Source: Artemia franciscana
Lineage: Eukaryota > Arthropoda > Branchiopoda > Anostraca > Artemiidae
DNA length: 64,000 nucleotides
Assembly: GCF_032884065.1 (NCBI RefSeq)
Contig: NC_088866.1
Coordinates: 31,428,566 to 31,492,565 of the forward strand
Reading direction: 5' to 3'
The position numbers were made by a program, and so were the translations under genes. Below, in pieces: positions 48,041-61,612 of this stretch. How positions within the stretch are numbered: the stretch's first letter is position 1; each line of letters starts with the position of its first letter. Under the pieces are notes generated by a model. That model did no database searches and was not told the origin of the DNA. It saw nothing but the letters and a program-made list of their open reading frames with translations.

Positions 48041-51000
48041 GTAATTTTTTTCTTTTTTTTTTTAGTTATATGAGTAGTTTTTACTTCGTCTATTTATCTT
48101 TAGTTATTTTATCACTCTTTCATTTAACCTTTTATACTAATTTGTTAATATATTGTTTATTTATATTATATAAATATATATATATATATATATTATAAGT
48201 ATTATTTATATTATTTTGTTATCCTTTATGTTATGCTATTTATTTATTTCCACCAAAAGCTGTAAGTATGTAGTGCTTAATCAATGTTTAACACTTTACA
48301 GTATAGTCAACTATAAGCCTAATTGTAAGCAAACAAGGTCAAGGTAATTAACAAGGTAACAAGTAAACAAATAAGTCAATTAGGTTTTTCTAGGTTAAAC
48401 TGTAATGCTTTGACATTTGCTTTTACTAGGATATACTTAGACTTGTTATCCTCTCTCCTCATTGGTCTTTAATTCTGGTTAATCTAAAGAGCCTTCCTCC
48501 CAAAAACACTCAAGTTTAGATACAAATATATTTCTGAGATTCACTCACCAAGGGGGAGATTCTTGCAAATTTCCCCATACTTTTCAGAAACCTCGACTCT
48601 TTTATCTTTTTTTTTTACAAATTATATCCCCCTCAATACAAATGGGAGTGGTTTCCCCAAATTATTAAACATTACTGTTCATAGTGTCTTGTTTGTGCCT
48701 TTCTTTCAGATGCACTCCCCTACCCCTCTCTACATTCCCCAAGATTAATCTGTGCTAAACACATCTATTGATGGGTGGGGAAGGGGGTAAGGACTATTGA
48801 CTCACCTAGTTAGAAAATATCGTGTTTGGTGTTTTCATCAAAAAATGTCTTTTTATTGGCGCTTAGATAAGATTTGTTTCCAAGAAATTAAACTTATCAT
48901 AAGTCAAGATAGGCAAATTCAGAGTCAAAACAAACACAGAAAAAAAGAGAAATATGGTAATATTGATCGAGAAAAAAGGACAGATTCATAAGTTGACATG
49001 TCAGAACCATTAGAAACATAAAAAAAAACCAGTAGAATTTATAAAGAAATTTAACTAGTTTATAATAGCACAATGAGGAAGTGGATTTAGTAAAGGGTAT
49101 AAATAAAAAGAAAGAGTGTTTTTGATAATGTAGGAGGCAAAAGTATTTAAAGAATTTAGTCAGAAGTAGACTGTACAAACTTGCTAAAGCTTACCCAACC
49201 TTAATATAGATCTGTGCAGTAAAATGGAGAGAGAGACTCTATCCTAATATACTGTCTTACAAAATACTCTGTTGTAGCTTATCCTGGCTGCATGTTGGGA
49301 GCTAAAAGCTTACAATATAAGTAAAAAAATGACTTTATTCTTTAACGAAATCAGTAATAAGCAAGGATTTAGTGTTGTAACACAATTGTTGACACAATTC
49401 AACTTGATTATAGCTAGATTTAATGTTTAAAATAGTGATAATTAATGATTATTAGTCATTTTAATTACTTAATTAACTGTTTTTATTTCCATTTCCAAGT
49501 ACAGTGTCTTAATTTTCATTGAAGAGAACACTGTATACACCTTGGTGTTATTGTATTCGGATTTTTCTGGAATTAGCCGAGATGGTTTACCCCATCCCCC
49601 CTCCTCTTCCTCAGATAGGGGGATAAAGGATTTTGTTTTTTATTAACCTCTCTAATTTCGTTGTAACTTCTTTGAAATCGGGAGGGGGAGATTCCTTCTC
49701 ATAGAACTATCCTATTTCCCAGGATGGTATATCAACCATTTTCATAAATGTTCTTTTTCTTTATAAGACCTGAAAAGATCAGTGCTTAGTCATATTCCAA
49801 TTTGGCAAACTTGCAAAGGAGCTGATCTAACAAACCATGGTATGGTAACATCCCATGGTAAGCCATGGGTGCAGGATGAACATTAGTTTTTATTTACCCC
49901 CTCTTTGTTTTTTTTTATGAAACTTTTTAATTTCCTTACGATTTTTTTTTAATTGGGAGGGGGCATAAAACCTAATGGGAGATGAACCATTTACCTACTC
50001 TTTGTTCTTTTATTAACCTTTCTTATTTCCCTATATATTCATTTTTTTTACAACTGTAATTGATTCCAAGTATAAACAATTATAAATTAGAATACAACAG
50101 GGGACAGGTTCAATTCAACTCAGTATCTCACTTCTAATATGATTCCTGATTTCAGTAGTGTTTATATATATATATATTTTTTAAAAATTATAAGACTTTA
50201 GGTAGCCACATGACATCATCAAGTTTGCATTAGAAATATTACTAGTCAAGCTAAATACTCAGAATTGTCTTTTATACCAGTCTGGCCAGGGGTGTGGAGT
50301 CTTATAAATTATATCCTACTCTTGACTTCAGACATTTTCAATATGCAACTCTGAATCGATTCAGTAAAAATTTGCAAAAACTCCGACTCCAGGACACTGG
50401 CTCCATAGCCCTGTTTTAAACTTCATTTAACTAGACTTCATAATTTAGAACCAAATCTATCTCCAGACATATTAATATACCGTTTCTGACTTCATTCAAC
50501 AAAAAATAACTAAAACTCCGACTCCACAGTCCTGGTCTTGATTGATTCCAAGCTGCCTCCCATTGGGTAAATGTTACCTGTTATATATCTGGTGTAGTTA
50601 CTAGTTATATAATTTTAGAGTTCAGGAAGGCCAGTCCTTCGTTTTGTGCACACCAAGTGTGTATTATAAACCCTTTTACCTTTTCGCTATTTTGCAGACT
50701 TTAAGTCTGGGCTAGATTATAGTCACACTTGATATTAGAATCAAAATTGCACCCAGTATAGGATCAATTATGCATTCTGTTTGTAATTTCTTGAGTTGAA
50801 CAATGCGGAAAGGGAATCTCATGTGAGTGCTCCTGGAATAATGAGATTTTTGCCTGTCTTTCCTCCAATGTCTTATTTTCTCTGCAAAATTTACCTCTTT
50901 AGATATATTTTGCCCCCTCCAGTTAAAATTCTGCACACATGGTGGGTCAGGGCATTTAATTTTTATGATACTTACAGCAGTGGCTGCAATCTAGTAAAGA

Positions 51001-51654
51001 AGAAACCACAGCCCATAGTAACCAAAAGTTAAAAAAATGTACATCAAAAGAGATAGAATTGCTATTAGAATACATCAAAAAATCAACTCGGCTAAAATTT
51101 TATCATAGCAAAGCTGAATAAAGATATCATACGAGTCTGACTTTGTTGATGCATTGAGAAAAGGAAGCTTTATTTACTAAGAAGAAATAGAAAACGACAT
51201 TTCAAAGAATACTGGTCAAATTTCAGTTTATGATGCAAAATAAGTACCCCTGATTGCTCGAAAGAATTTTTTTTTTCACTTGGTGGATGTGCAGCAATGT
51301 ACCCATTGTGCATATTGCATAATATTTCTTTATATCCTTAGTAAAACTCCCGTATTTTTGTGTTTACTAGCCCTTGCCATAATTAAAAAAAAAAAAAAAA
51401 AAAATCAACCTTGATTATTTGGCTTGTATTCGGTTTTGTAAAGTTAAAGCTATAAAAACATGTCTGAGCTATAAGTAATTTTGGTTTGTGACCATAATGA
51501 TCCTGTTTTTAAATTTCGCATCATTTAAATCTGTTGCTGTACATGATTATATACTTCACCTTTTAATTTGAATATGATTAAACCTCTTTTCTTTCGCACT
51601 TATTAGCTTTTGCTCTAACTCATTTTCAAGGTTTGTTCAACTTTTCGGATTTTT

Positions 51655-52760
51655 CTATTTATTACTTAATCTGAAAAAGAAATTTTCTGAAGAAAAGTAA
51701 AGGCCATATGAAACTTAAGACCAGAAGAAAAAGAAACCTACAATAACTAGGATTCAAAATAACTAGAAATTAAATAAACAATCATAGAAAAAAAACATAC
51801 AACACGTATTAATTTAAATGAATAAATAAATGTCAGAACGAGTAGTGCTTAAGTTGAACATGGAAATCAAGTTTAAAACAAACAAAAATATTTTGCTATT
51901 GAGGCATAAATGAAACCCAAAACAAACAGATATTAAATAAATTATCATAGGAAACAAACGAACAGTAGTTTCTAATATAAATGAGTAAATAAACCTTAAA
52001 ACGAGTGAAACTTAATTGAATATTCAAATCCAGCCTGAAATGAACAAAACCTCTACAAAGAAGAGTTAGGATTTTGCCTCCTTCTTTCACTGTAAAAGAC
52101 TAAAACCTACTGCGTCATTGGCGCTTTACTGAACACTATATGTGTCTTGAACAGTCTTGGAAAGTACAAATAAAATCAAAATGGACGTTTAATATATAAT
52201 ACTATTAATTGTTGAAAAATTATCAGTTCAAGATTTTATTTCACTTTAATTTTATTTTCATTTTCAATGGTGCAATAACTAGAAAAGAAAATAATTGTAA
52301 TATAATTTGTTTTCGGTAAAGCACCAATGATGTAGTAGGCTTTGTACTTTTACAGTTAGGAAAGGGGCAGTATCCAAACACTTGTTTGTAGTGATTTGAT
52401 TTCTGTTCCTTTCGGTTTTCATTTATGCCTCAATAGCAATACATTTTTGTTGATTTTAAGGTTGATTTACGTATTCAACTTAAGGTTTACTTGTTTTGAG
52501 ATTTATTTATTCATTTACATTACTACGTATTGTATGTTTTTTTTCTATGATCGTTTATTTAATTTTTGTTCGTTTGTCGATCTTAGTTTCATAGGGCCTT
52601 TACTTTTCTTTAGGAAATTTCTCTTCATTTATTTCATTTATTCTTTAATAGTAATTTGTGGTTCTTCTGAGTTAGAGTTATTTTAGGTTTCTATTTCTTC
52701 TGATCTTAGTTTCATTTGGTCTTTACTTTTCTTCAGAAAATTTCTCTTTCGATTTTTTTA
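51655..52760. repeat. Foldback structure, arms of about 450 bp
   Basis: The left arm (about 51655-52138) and right arm (about 52317-52760) are inverted copies. 'gaggcataaatgaaa' at 51901 matches the reverse of 52420-52434, 'gcgccaatgacgcagtagg' at 52110 (read in reverse) matches 52320-52340, and 'agaaattttctgaagaaaagtaaagg' at 51677 (in two parts) matches the reverse of 52715-52750. The arms are diverged by small changes. The spacer is about 180 bp. Confidence 0.65.
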
Positions 52761-53879
52761 AAAATTAATTTCTATTCGTTTTTTATTGCCGAACTTTCAA
52801 GTTTTTCAAAATTTAATATTCCAAAATATTTTTCTTTATTCCAAAACAAATTAACAGTTTTGGTAAGAATTAATAAGTTAAACTAAATATTGGATATGTT
52901 ATGCTATTAATTGCTGATTGCTCACCAGCTCAAGATTTTGTTTCATCTAGACCGGATTTAAAGCTTTGATGCCTCCAGACCCGAGCGTTTTTGCAAGATT
53001 TTCTGGGGAAATCCCAAAAAGTTCGGGGATAGTGAAAGCCGCAGGGCCTAGTGGGGCTATTGGTAAATCCTGGTCTGCTTTCATTGCAATTTTCATTTCA
53101 TTTTCAATGTTGTAATAAAAACAGAAGAAGATGTAATTGCTTTTAGTAAAGCGCCAAATATGCAGTAGGCATCATACTTTTACCGTTAGAGGAACGGATA
53201 GTAACCATACTGTTGTTTGTAGTGAAGTCACGATTCAGTAGGAGTACATAACCCCCACTCCCTGAAAACGCCCGCGGTCCAACAGCCAATTCTCAATCCT
53301 ATTCTCACTTGTGTTTGAATTCTGTTCTTCCAATTATTATAATAAAAAAAGATGAACTAATTTTGCAGAACTTTGTAGTCACTAAGTAAGATAATGATGA
53401 TTCTGAGTAAGAGAATTGGTTTTAAGTAACAGAATGATACTTTCACCGTTAGGGAAACGGGCAGTAGCCATACTCTTGTTTTTAGTGAAGACACCATTTA
53501 TTAGAAGTACATGACCCCAATTCTTTCGGAAAGAATTGGGGAAAACATTTCGGAAAGTGTTTTAATTAATTTTGTTCGTTTTTTGATTGCAAGTATTTCA
53601 AGTTATAAAAAAAACTCCTTATTTCAAAATAATTTTTTTTTCTACATCAAACTTTCATCAAAGTATCGAAACTAGTAACAAAGTAACAATATCAAAGTAT
53701 CTAAGCATCAAAGCAAAGAAAGGACCAAAGTTAACAAGGTATCAAAGTAAACAAAGTATCAAATTAACTATGAGCAACTTGTCCAACTTACAGTCCTTGC
53801 ACCGTAAATCGAAGTTGCCACATAAATCACTAAATTCAAGCACGGTATCAAAGTAAACGAAGTATCAAAGTAACGATAA

Positions 53880-56650
53880 TTCAGTTCCATAACTCAGAGC
53901 CATTTCCCTGGGGCTGGGGGTTGTCAAGCCTCGAAGCGTAGTTATTTGGCCTTCAAACTATTTTGAACAAAATGGCTATCTCAAAATTTGACAAGATACC
54001 CTTTGGGAAATTGGGTCGCGGGCTGGCTGGCCACTGACCATTTTGACTCTTAAAAAAGAGCTAGAAGTTTCAATTTTCGATCAAAAGAACCCCCTCCAAA
54101 GTTGATACGACCACCCCTTCCACAGAACCTTATATTCTAATAATGGGCAACTTACATAAATTACAATCCTTGACCTGGGGGCTAGGGAAAATTTCTTAAC
54201 CCTTAAGTTATAGTAATTTGAATTTTGGACTACTTTGAACAAAATGGCTATTTCCGCCCAAGGGGAGGGGGGAGGGATTTTTACTTTTTGATCCCTTTCG
54301 ATTCTTAAGAACTTACAACTTACATAAGTTACAATTCTTGTCGTGGGTGCTATGGAGAATTTCTCAACCCCTAATTTAATGTAATTTGAAGTTTGGACTA
54401 TTTTAAACAAACTTTGTGTCTCAAAATTTTTATTTAATGCATTTGGAGAAAAGAAGGTGTTTGTGTCTTGGGGGGGGGGAGGTGGATGCCCCCTGTAAAC
54501 TTTTGACTCATAAAAAGGTAGCTAGAACTTTCAATTTCCAATCAAATGGACCACCTTCGAAGTTTATGCGACCATCCCTTGCATAAAATCCTTATATGCC
54601 TCCGGGATATAACTTAAAACACATGCCCCCGGTCTCTGGGGGGTTTTGTCGACCCTGGAATTTTTGTTATGTGATGTTTGGACTATTTTTAAAAAAATGG
54701 CTATCTCAAAATTTGTATAGGGTGGATTTGGGGAAAAAGGGCCTGGGGGGACTAGTTGTGCTTGGATCTTTTTTGATTCTTAAAAAGGGAACCAGAACTT
54801 CCAATTTCTAATCAAATGAGCCACCTTCGAAGTTTTTACAACCACCCCTTACATAAAAATCTTATAGGCCTCCGGGGCGTAACTTAAAATACTTGCCTGT
54901 ATTTTACAGGCGATGTTTGAATTATTTAAAAGATTGGCTACTTAAAAATTTGTAAGAACCATATATGTCCCCAGAGCATAACTTACAACGCCTGCCCCCG
55001 GGCCAGGGGGGGGGGGGTCGCGTCATCACTGAAGTTTTTCTTATCTGACCTTTGAACTATTTTTGAGAAAATGGCTATCTCAAAATTTTAATTGGATGGG
55101 TTTTGGGAAAAAAGGGCGTGGAGGGGCTAATTGCCCTTGGACCTCTTTTACTCTTAAAAAATGAACTAGAACTTTCAGTTTCCAATCAAATGAGTCCTCC
55201 CTGAAGTTTAAACGAACATCCCTTTCATAAAAACCATATATGCCCCATGGACATAACTTACAATGCCTCCCCCTGGGCCCTGGGGGGGAGGGGGTGTCGA
55301 CACCGGCGTTTTTGTTATCTGAACTTTGAACAATTAAAAAAATAGCTATCAAGATTTGTAACGGATTGGTTTGGGGAAAAAAGGGCGTGGGGGGGACTAG
55401 TTGCCCTCCAATCTCTTTTGACTCTTGAAAAATGATCTAGAAATTTTCAATTCCCAATCAAATGAATCCTTTCTGAAGTTTATACAAGCATTCTTTCCAT
55501 AACAATCGTATATGCCCAGTGGATATAACTTACAACGCCTCCCCTCGGGTCCTGAAGGATTGTGTCGACCGCTGAGTTCTCGATGTTTGATCTTTGAACT
55601 ATTTTAAAGAAAATGACTATCTCAAAGTTCTTATAGGATGGATTTGAGGAAAATAGGGCTTAAAGGGGGGAAGGGGGAGGGTAGTTGCCTTCCAATCTCT
55701 TTTGACTCTTAAAAAGTGAACTAGAAATTTCAATTTCCAATCAAATAAACCCTCCCCGAAGTTTATACGAACATTCCTTCCATAAGATCCATATATAACC
55801 CCCAGAGCATAACTTAAAACGCCTGCCCCCGGGTCCTGGAGGGTTGTGTTGACACATGAGTTTTTCTTATCGGACCTTGGAACTATTTTTAACAAAATGG
55901 CTATCAAAAAAATTTTGTCGGGTGAATTTGGGGAAAAGGGTTGGGGGGGGGGGTGGCTAGTTGCCCTTGGATCTCTTTTGACTCTTAAAAAATGAGCTAG
56001 AACTTTCGGTTTCCAATTAAATGAGCCCTCTCTGAAGTTTATACGAGCAGCCCTTTCATAAGAACTATAATACCCCCCCCCCAGGACGTAACTTACAACG
56101 CCTGCCCCCGGGCCCTGGGGGTTTTGTTTGCACCGGAGTTTTTGTTGTTTAATTTTAAACTATTTCTTAAAAAAATGGCTATCTCAAAACTTTTATCGGA
56201 TGGGTTTCGAATAAAAGTGCGTGGGGGGGGGGGTTAGTTGCCCTCCAATTTCTTTTGACTCTTTAAAAGTTAGCTAGAACTTCATTTTCCAATCAAATGA
56301 ACCCTCTATGAAGTTTATACGAGCATCCATTCCACAAGAACCATATATGCCTCCAGGCATAACTTGAAACGCCTACCCCCGGGTCCTGGGGGTTGTATCG
56401 ACACCGAAGTTTTTCTTGTCTTACCTTTGAACTGTTTTTAACGAAATGGCTACATTCAAAATTTTTATCGAATGGGTCGGGGGAAAAAGGGCTCGGTGGT
56501 AGTTGCCCTTGGATCTCTTTTGACTCTTAAAAAGTGAACCAGAACTTTCAATTTCCAATCAAATGAGTCCTTTCTGAAGTTTATATGAGCATTCCCTTCA
56601 TAAGAACCATATATGCCCCCAGGGCATAACTTACAACGGCTGCCCCCGGA
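53880..56650 (+). repeat. Family D tandem array, unit about 265-285 bp, about 10 copies
   Basis: The phrase 'cataacttacaacgcctgcccc' (in variants) recurs at about 54606, 54888, 54976, 55249, 55523, 55806, 56087, 56357 and 56622, mostly 265-285 bp apart. Each unit also carries 'tttgaactatttttaa', 'atggctatctcaaaattt', a long G run, and 'ctcttttgactcttaaaaa'. Single decayed units occur at 16241-16850 and 21470-21965. Frames inside the array are not genes. Confidence 0.85.
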
Positions 56651-57539
56651 TTTCAGGCTTAATGCATCATTTCAAACTGATACCATTACCACAGTACCCT
56701 GTTTAAGCCTGTAGATTACTGTGATCATAACTTTAAAAGAGAAGTTAATTGCCTTAATTCGCACTTTGGAGCAAAATTAAATAGATAATCCCACACAAAT
56801 TTTTATGGTTTGATATTCCATTCTTTGCCATTTGACAATGACATTGATAAAAATCAGCAAAAATACATGACAAGCGCATGAACACATGACACCAAAAACA
56901 CAAGAAAATGTGGCTTTCCTTGGAAGGTCTAGTTGTCTTTAGTAGTCAAAAGATATTAAGATTAAGAGTTTTGACTGGCAAAAAATCTTATAAAATTTTT
57001 CAAGTTTGCTTGATTATTATCAAGGTTAAACATGCTGTCCCAAAAGCTTCATAACTCCACAGTAGCCTTTGCAACGAGAGGAAAATAAGAAAGAGTAGAA
57101 AGTGGTGGTTTTCAGGTAATCTATCAGTAGAACTATGAGGCATTGGGGACAATTGGCGTCCTTAGCAACCTAATCGAATTGTTTTAATATATGAATACCT
57201 CTGGTTTATGCCAATTTAATAAAAATGCAAACCCAATTTCAAGAATGTAATCATAATTAATTATTTGAGCCTAATTGCCAGGAACTGCACTGATTTTTTG
57301 GTTTCAGTCATATATTTCGATGGTTTAATGTTTTTCTAATAATTTGAATCTTACTGTTTTTATGCGCCGTTACAAACGTAAAATACATTTTGGGTTGTTA
57401 GGACTGTAAGATTGTAGATTTTAATTACATCCATAATTTAAATAGCGCTGCTACTAGGCACAGTTACGAAAGACTGTTACAGCCATGAAATACAGATGAA
57501 TTGGGCAGTTACAACCTTACGGCAGGCATGTACGACTAT

Positions 57540-57830
57540 ATACTGAACCTCATGGTGTGATTTTCATTAAGGCCACTTGATGTTATGTGGATGTTCCTTT
57601 CTCGTAAATTGGGAAAATTTTCTCAGGCTCGTAATTTTTGATGAGTAGCATTGAACCTGATGAATTTTTTAGATTTTAAATAAGCATCAAAATTCGATTC
57701 TTTTGATGTACCTATTGTTGTAAATTTTCTTTTTCTTATAACTTGATGTATTGTATTTCTTAGAGTTTCGGTTACTATGGAGCTGTATCGTTCCTTACCT
57801 ACAGGTCGTCACCACGAACTGTTTGAAAGT
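57540..57830 (+). repeat. Family B 3' end remnant
   Basis: This carries the last 300 bp of family B, including 'tgtgattttcattaaggcc', 'agagtttcggttactat' and a hairpin 'gtcgtcaccacgaactg' near 57806-57822 with a damaged stem. Confidence 0.6.
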
Positions 57831-57935
57831 AGTTTATCTTTTCTTCCCATAGGTGCAAACAATAACAACTTTTTTTGGGTGGGGGGGGGCCATTATTTTC
57901 ATGGAGTATAGCTATTCCAGGTACAAGGCCATAAA

Positions 57936-58052
57936 TTAAAATTCGAATAGGGATAAATCCTTTTATTAGACAGTCATAATTCACAATAAATACTGGATAT
58001 TTCGTGAATTATCACTGTCTTTTAAAAGGATTTGTCCCTATTCGAACTTTTA
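57936..58052. repeat. Long perfect-looking palindrome (about 47-bp arms)
   Basis: The left arm ends in CATAATTCAC (57984) and the right arm begins GTGAATTATC (58003). Both contain the same 'attcgaataggga.aaatcctttta' series in inverse orientation with about five mismatches, around a loop of about 18 bases. It could be a MITE or a transcribed hairpin inside the intron. Confidence 0.75.
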
Positions 58053-58507
58053 TTTATCGTCACGGAAATGCAGTGTGGTCTTCGAAATTACCTAGGTACA
58101 AGGCTGGATCTATGGTACAAGGCTGTATACAGGATTTTGTTTTTTAGGGGGCGGGGGGGGCGTACAAAAACGATATAAAAATTTGTTTAAATGTATTTTT
58201 GTTGCTCTTTTACGACTCGAACAGCATTTCTTTTGGGGAGGGGGGAATCAAACATGCCCGCCTGGATGTACCTTTGAGTTGGCATGGAAGTCCAAAACAG
58301 TATATTTATGTAGTTGAAGTATCTACTACAAATATTTTGGTGGGAAGGGGGCGAAGAGAAGTCTATGAGATGCATCTTGGAAAGAGAAATTTCTATGACA
58401 GTGCATTGTTCCACGCCTTTTAAGAATGTAACACATTGAAAGTGTCAAAATAAATGTCTTTACACTTATGTTTTGATGTTTCAGATTTTGATAAGCATTA
58501 ATTTTAG

Positions 58508-58739
58508 GATGAAAAGCTGATGCAAAAGAGTCTGAAGGAATTTGCAGCCAAGGACCCGGAAAAAGCATTAAAATATGGGATCAAATTTGACAGTCCCAAA
58601 TACCATAGAACATCCATTAAAGGAAGGGAAGACTTGGAAAGAGATAAAAGTGAAAGCAAGTTTTTCAAATCAAAAGACAAGGGGCGAGAAGAAGAGAGAA
58701 AGAGGAGAGAAAGAGAAAAGGACAAATCTAGAGAGAAAG
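58508..58739 (+). CDS. Nipped-B: Nipped-B / NIPBL, coding exon 5
   Basis: The acceptor is ATTAATTTTAG. The phase-0 start continues LSPE with DEKLMQKSLKEFAAKDPEKA, followed by a strongly charged region rich in Lys, Arg and Glu (EERKRREREKDKSREK). It ends after the first base of a codon at 58739 with donor GTACCC. Highly charged low-complexity sequence ahead of the HEAT repeats is typical of animal NIPBL. The identity is supported by phase and orientation; the sequence itself is too simple to align. The rest of the gene is expected downstream of the window. Confidence 0.78.
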
Positions 58740-59514
58740 GTACCCCATCAGTTTAATGTTTTTTTTTCTCATATTAAAATATTCTTAGGCCTTTTTTAGC
58801 TCAAAGACACTCAAAAAGTATATTTGAGCCTTTCTGATATCAAGCTAACTTCAGTACTTGTATGACTCTAAATTCACACTATTACAAGAAAAATAGACTA
58901 AGAAAAACAAGGAAAAGAGACTAAGAAAGTATGCACATCCATTATATGTTTAGATGAGTCTAAACCTTGCGGGGTTGATGATTCCCCCCCCCCCAAGAGA
59001 TGAAGGATGGGGGGGGGGTAGAGTAAGGCATATTTATATTTGGATCACTGTGAAATTAGTAGTTTAATATTTGTAGGCATGGATATTTAATGAGTTGGAG
59101 GTAATAGGCATGTGATTGGCTATGCAGGATTTCAACTTTTGTTGATAGAAAAGCATCACCAGGTGTGGAAAACCATGTTGTGAACAAAATGGCCTAGGAT
59201 TGCACGAAACCTCCATTCAATTGGAGATCCCAGAAACCTCTTGCTGTTTAATTCTAAGCCGGTTTGAGCCCTTTGGTGTAGACCTGAGAAGATGTGTTGG
59301 TCCCTGTGCGACACTGGCTCTGGGAACATTACTTTTCCTGAGGCCAAAATGATTTCAGTGATTTAAAGGATCTGAAAATTGCAGCTTAGAATGTTGCAAC
59401 AATACAAAATAGCTATCGTATTGACATTTATTCAGATGCTTCGAACTGGACTTAATAGGAGTTCCAGACACTCAAATCTCAGAGACAAGAAACATGAAAT
59501 TAGGTGAAATAGAT
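58740..59514 (+). other. Nipped-B intron 5 (start), no other gene seen
   Basis: It begins with donor GTACCC at 58740. There are C and G runs near 58985-59020. No exon is recognised up to the family A copy. Confidence 0.5.
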
Positions 59515-61612
59515 TTTTTATGGCACCAATGATATATAGTGATCGCAAATTATGTCGGTCTGTCTGTCTGTCGATCCCGGTTTCGCTACTTTGGGCACTT
59601 CCAGGTAAGCTAGGACGAGGAAATTTGGCAGGCGTATCAGGGACTGGACCAGATTAAATTAGAAATTGGCGTTTTCTCGATTTGACCATCTAGAGGGGAC
59701 TAGGCGGCCGGTTAATTAGGAAAAAATAGAAAAAATGAAGTATTTTTAACTTACGAAAGCGTGACAGGATCTTAATGACATTTGATGTTTGGAAAAATAT
59801 TGCGTCTCAGAGCTCTTATTTTAAATCCCGACTAGATCCGGTGACATTGGGGGGGGGGTTGGAGGGGAGAACCTAAAATCTTGGAAAACGCTGAGTGGAG
59901 GGGTCGGGATGAAACTTGGTGGGGAAAATAAGCACAAGTCCTAGATACATGATCGACATAACCGGAACGGATCTGCTCTGTTTGGGGGAGATGGGGAGGG
60001 GGGAGGGTTTATTCTGAAAAATTAAAAAATGATGTATTTTTAACTTACGAAGAAGATATCGGATCTTAATGAAATTTGAAGCTTGGAAGGGTATCACGTC
60101 TCAGAGCTCTTATATTAAATCCCGACCGGATCTGGTGAAGGGGAAGTTGGGGAGGGGGTACCTAAAATCTTGGAAAATGCTTAGAGTGGAGGGATCGGGA
60201 TGAAACTTGATGGGAAAAATAAGCACAAGTCCTAGATACGGGATTGACATAACCGGAACGAATCTGCTCTCTGGGGGAGTTGGGGGGGGGTTAATTCTAA
60301 AAAGTTAGAAAAAATGAGGTATTTTTAACTTACGAAAGAGTGATCGTATCTTAATGAAATTTCATATTTAGAAGGAATTCAAAACTCAGATCTCTTATTT
60401 TAAATCCCCATTGGATCCAGTGTCATTAGGGGGGGGGGAAAATCTTGGAAAACGCTTAAAGCGGATAGATCAGGATGATACTTGGTGGAAAGAATAAGCA
60501 CCAGCCTAAGACAGGTGACTGACATAACCGGACCGGATCCGCTCTCTTTGGTGTAGTTGGGGGGGGGGGAATTCGGAAAAATTAGAAAAAATGAGGTATT
60601 GTAACTTACGAACGGGTGATCAGATCTTAATGAAATTTAATATCTTGTGCTTTATAACTCTTACTTCTAATCCCAACCAGATCCGGTGACAATGAAGGGA
60701 GTTGGAGGGGGAAGCCAGAATTCTTGGAAAGCGTGAAATTGAGGTATCTTACAAATGGGTGATCGGATCATAATGAAACTTGATATACAGAAGAATCTTA
60801 TGTCTCAGATGCTCCGTTTTCAATTCAAATCGTGTACGGGGACATAGAGGGTTGGAGGGGGGAAACAGAAATCTTGGAAACCGGAAATATTGGAAAACGC
60901 TTAGAGTTGAGAGATCTGGATGAAACTTGATGGGAAGAATAAGCACAAGTTATAGATACGAGATTGACATAATTGATACGGATCCATTCTCTTTGGGGGA
61001 GCTGGGGGTTGTTAATTTGGAAAAATTAGAAAAATTGAGGTATTTTTAATTTAAGAACGGGTGACCGGATCTCATTGAAATTTGATATTTAGAATGAACT
61101 CATGTCTCAGAGCTCTTATTTCAAATCCCAACCAGATCCGTTGAGATTGGGGGGGGGGAGTTGGAGGGGGAAACCGGAAATCATGGAAAACGCTTATAAA
61201 TGTCGTAGATACATGATTGACGTAATCGGAATGGATCTGCTCTCTTGACGTGCTTCTGGACGTGCTAAGACGATGAAAATTGGTAGGCGTATAGGAACTG
61301 TACAAATTTACTTGATAAAGTTGTTTTCCCTGATTCGACCATCTGGGGGGGGGGGGGCTGAAGGGAGAGGAAAAGTTAGAAAAATTGAGGTATTTTTAAC
61401 TTTCGAGTGGGTGATCGGATCTTAATGAATTTTTATATTTAGAAGGACCTCGTGACTCAGAGCTCTTATTTTAAAATCCCGACCGGTATTAAGCTTCTTC
61501 TTTTCCTTTTAAAGCAATCTATTGATTCCTAGAATTTTGCTAGAGCTCAAACCATATGAGTTCTTGGCTCTTCCGACCTCGTCACAAGGGCCATATGAGC
61601 TCTTAGCTCTTG
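59515..61612 (-). mobile_element. Family A element, long reverse copy
   Basis: The left end has a decayed terminal hairpin and the GTCTGTCTGTC tail. Seven to eight tandem units with G runs follow. The right end has the full head, finishing AGCTCTTAGCTCTTG at 61612, where a poly-T run begins. Several short frames inside it (59873-61305) are repeat readings. Confidence 0.75.

Larger units (their letters stand above)
48041..58507 (+). other. Nipped-B intron 4 (10,467 bp)
   Basis: Donor GTAATT and acceptor TTAATTTTAG ending 58507. It contains a short AT repeat (48175-48192), a poly-A run at about 51388-51405, a foldback (51655-52760), the family D array (53880-56650), a family B remnant (57540-57830), a strong palindrome (57936-58052) and a G-rich repeat (58130-58265). 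48200-51650 and 52761-53880 show no recognisable gene, although 53100-53250 and 53430-53530 repeat part of the foldback edge ('taccgttag.g.aacggg.agta'). Confidence 0.8.

Noticed and set aside
48897-49178. 93-codon minus-strand frame rich in Phe, Leu and Ser
   Set aside because: Typical of an A-rich stretch read in reverse; no membrane-protein motif and located inside a Nipped-B intron.
53880-61612. Regularly spaced repeats as a CRISPR-like array
   Set aside because: Units are about 280 bp, diverged and contiguous, in a eukaryotic genome; they are tandem repeats of families D and A.
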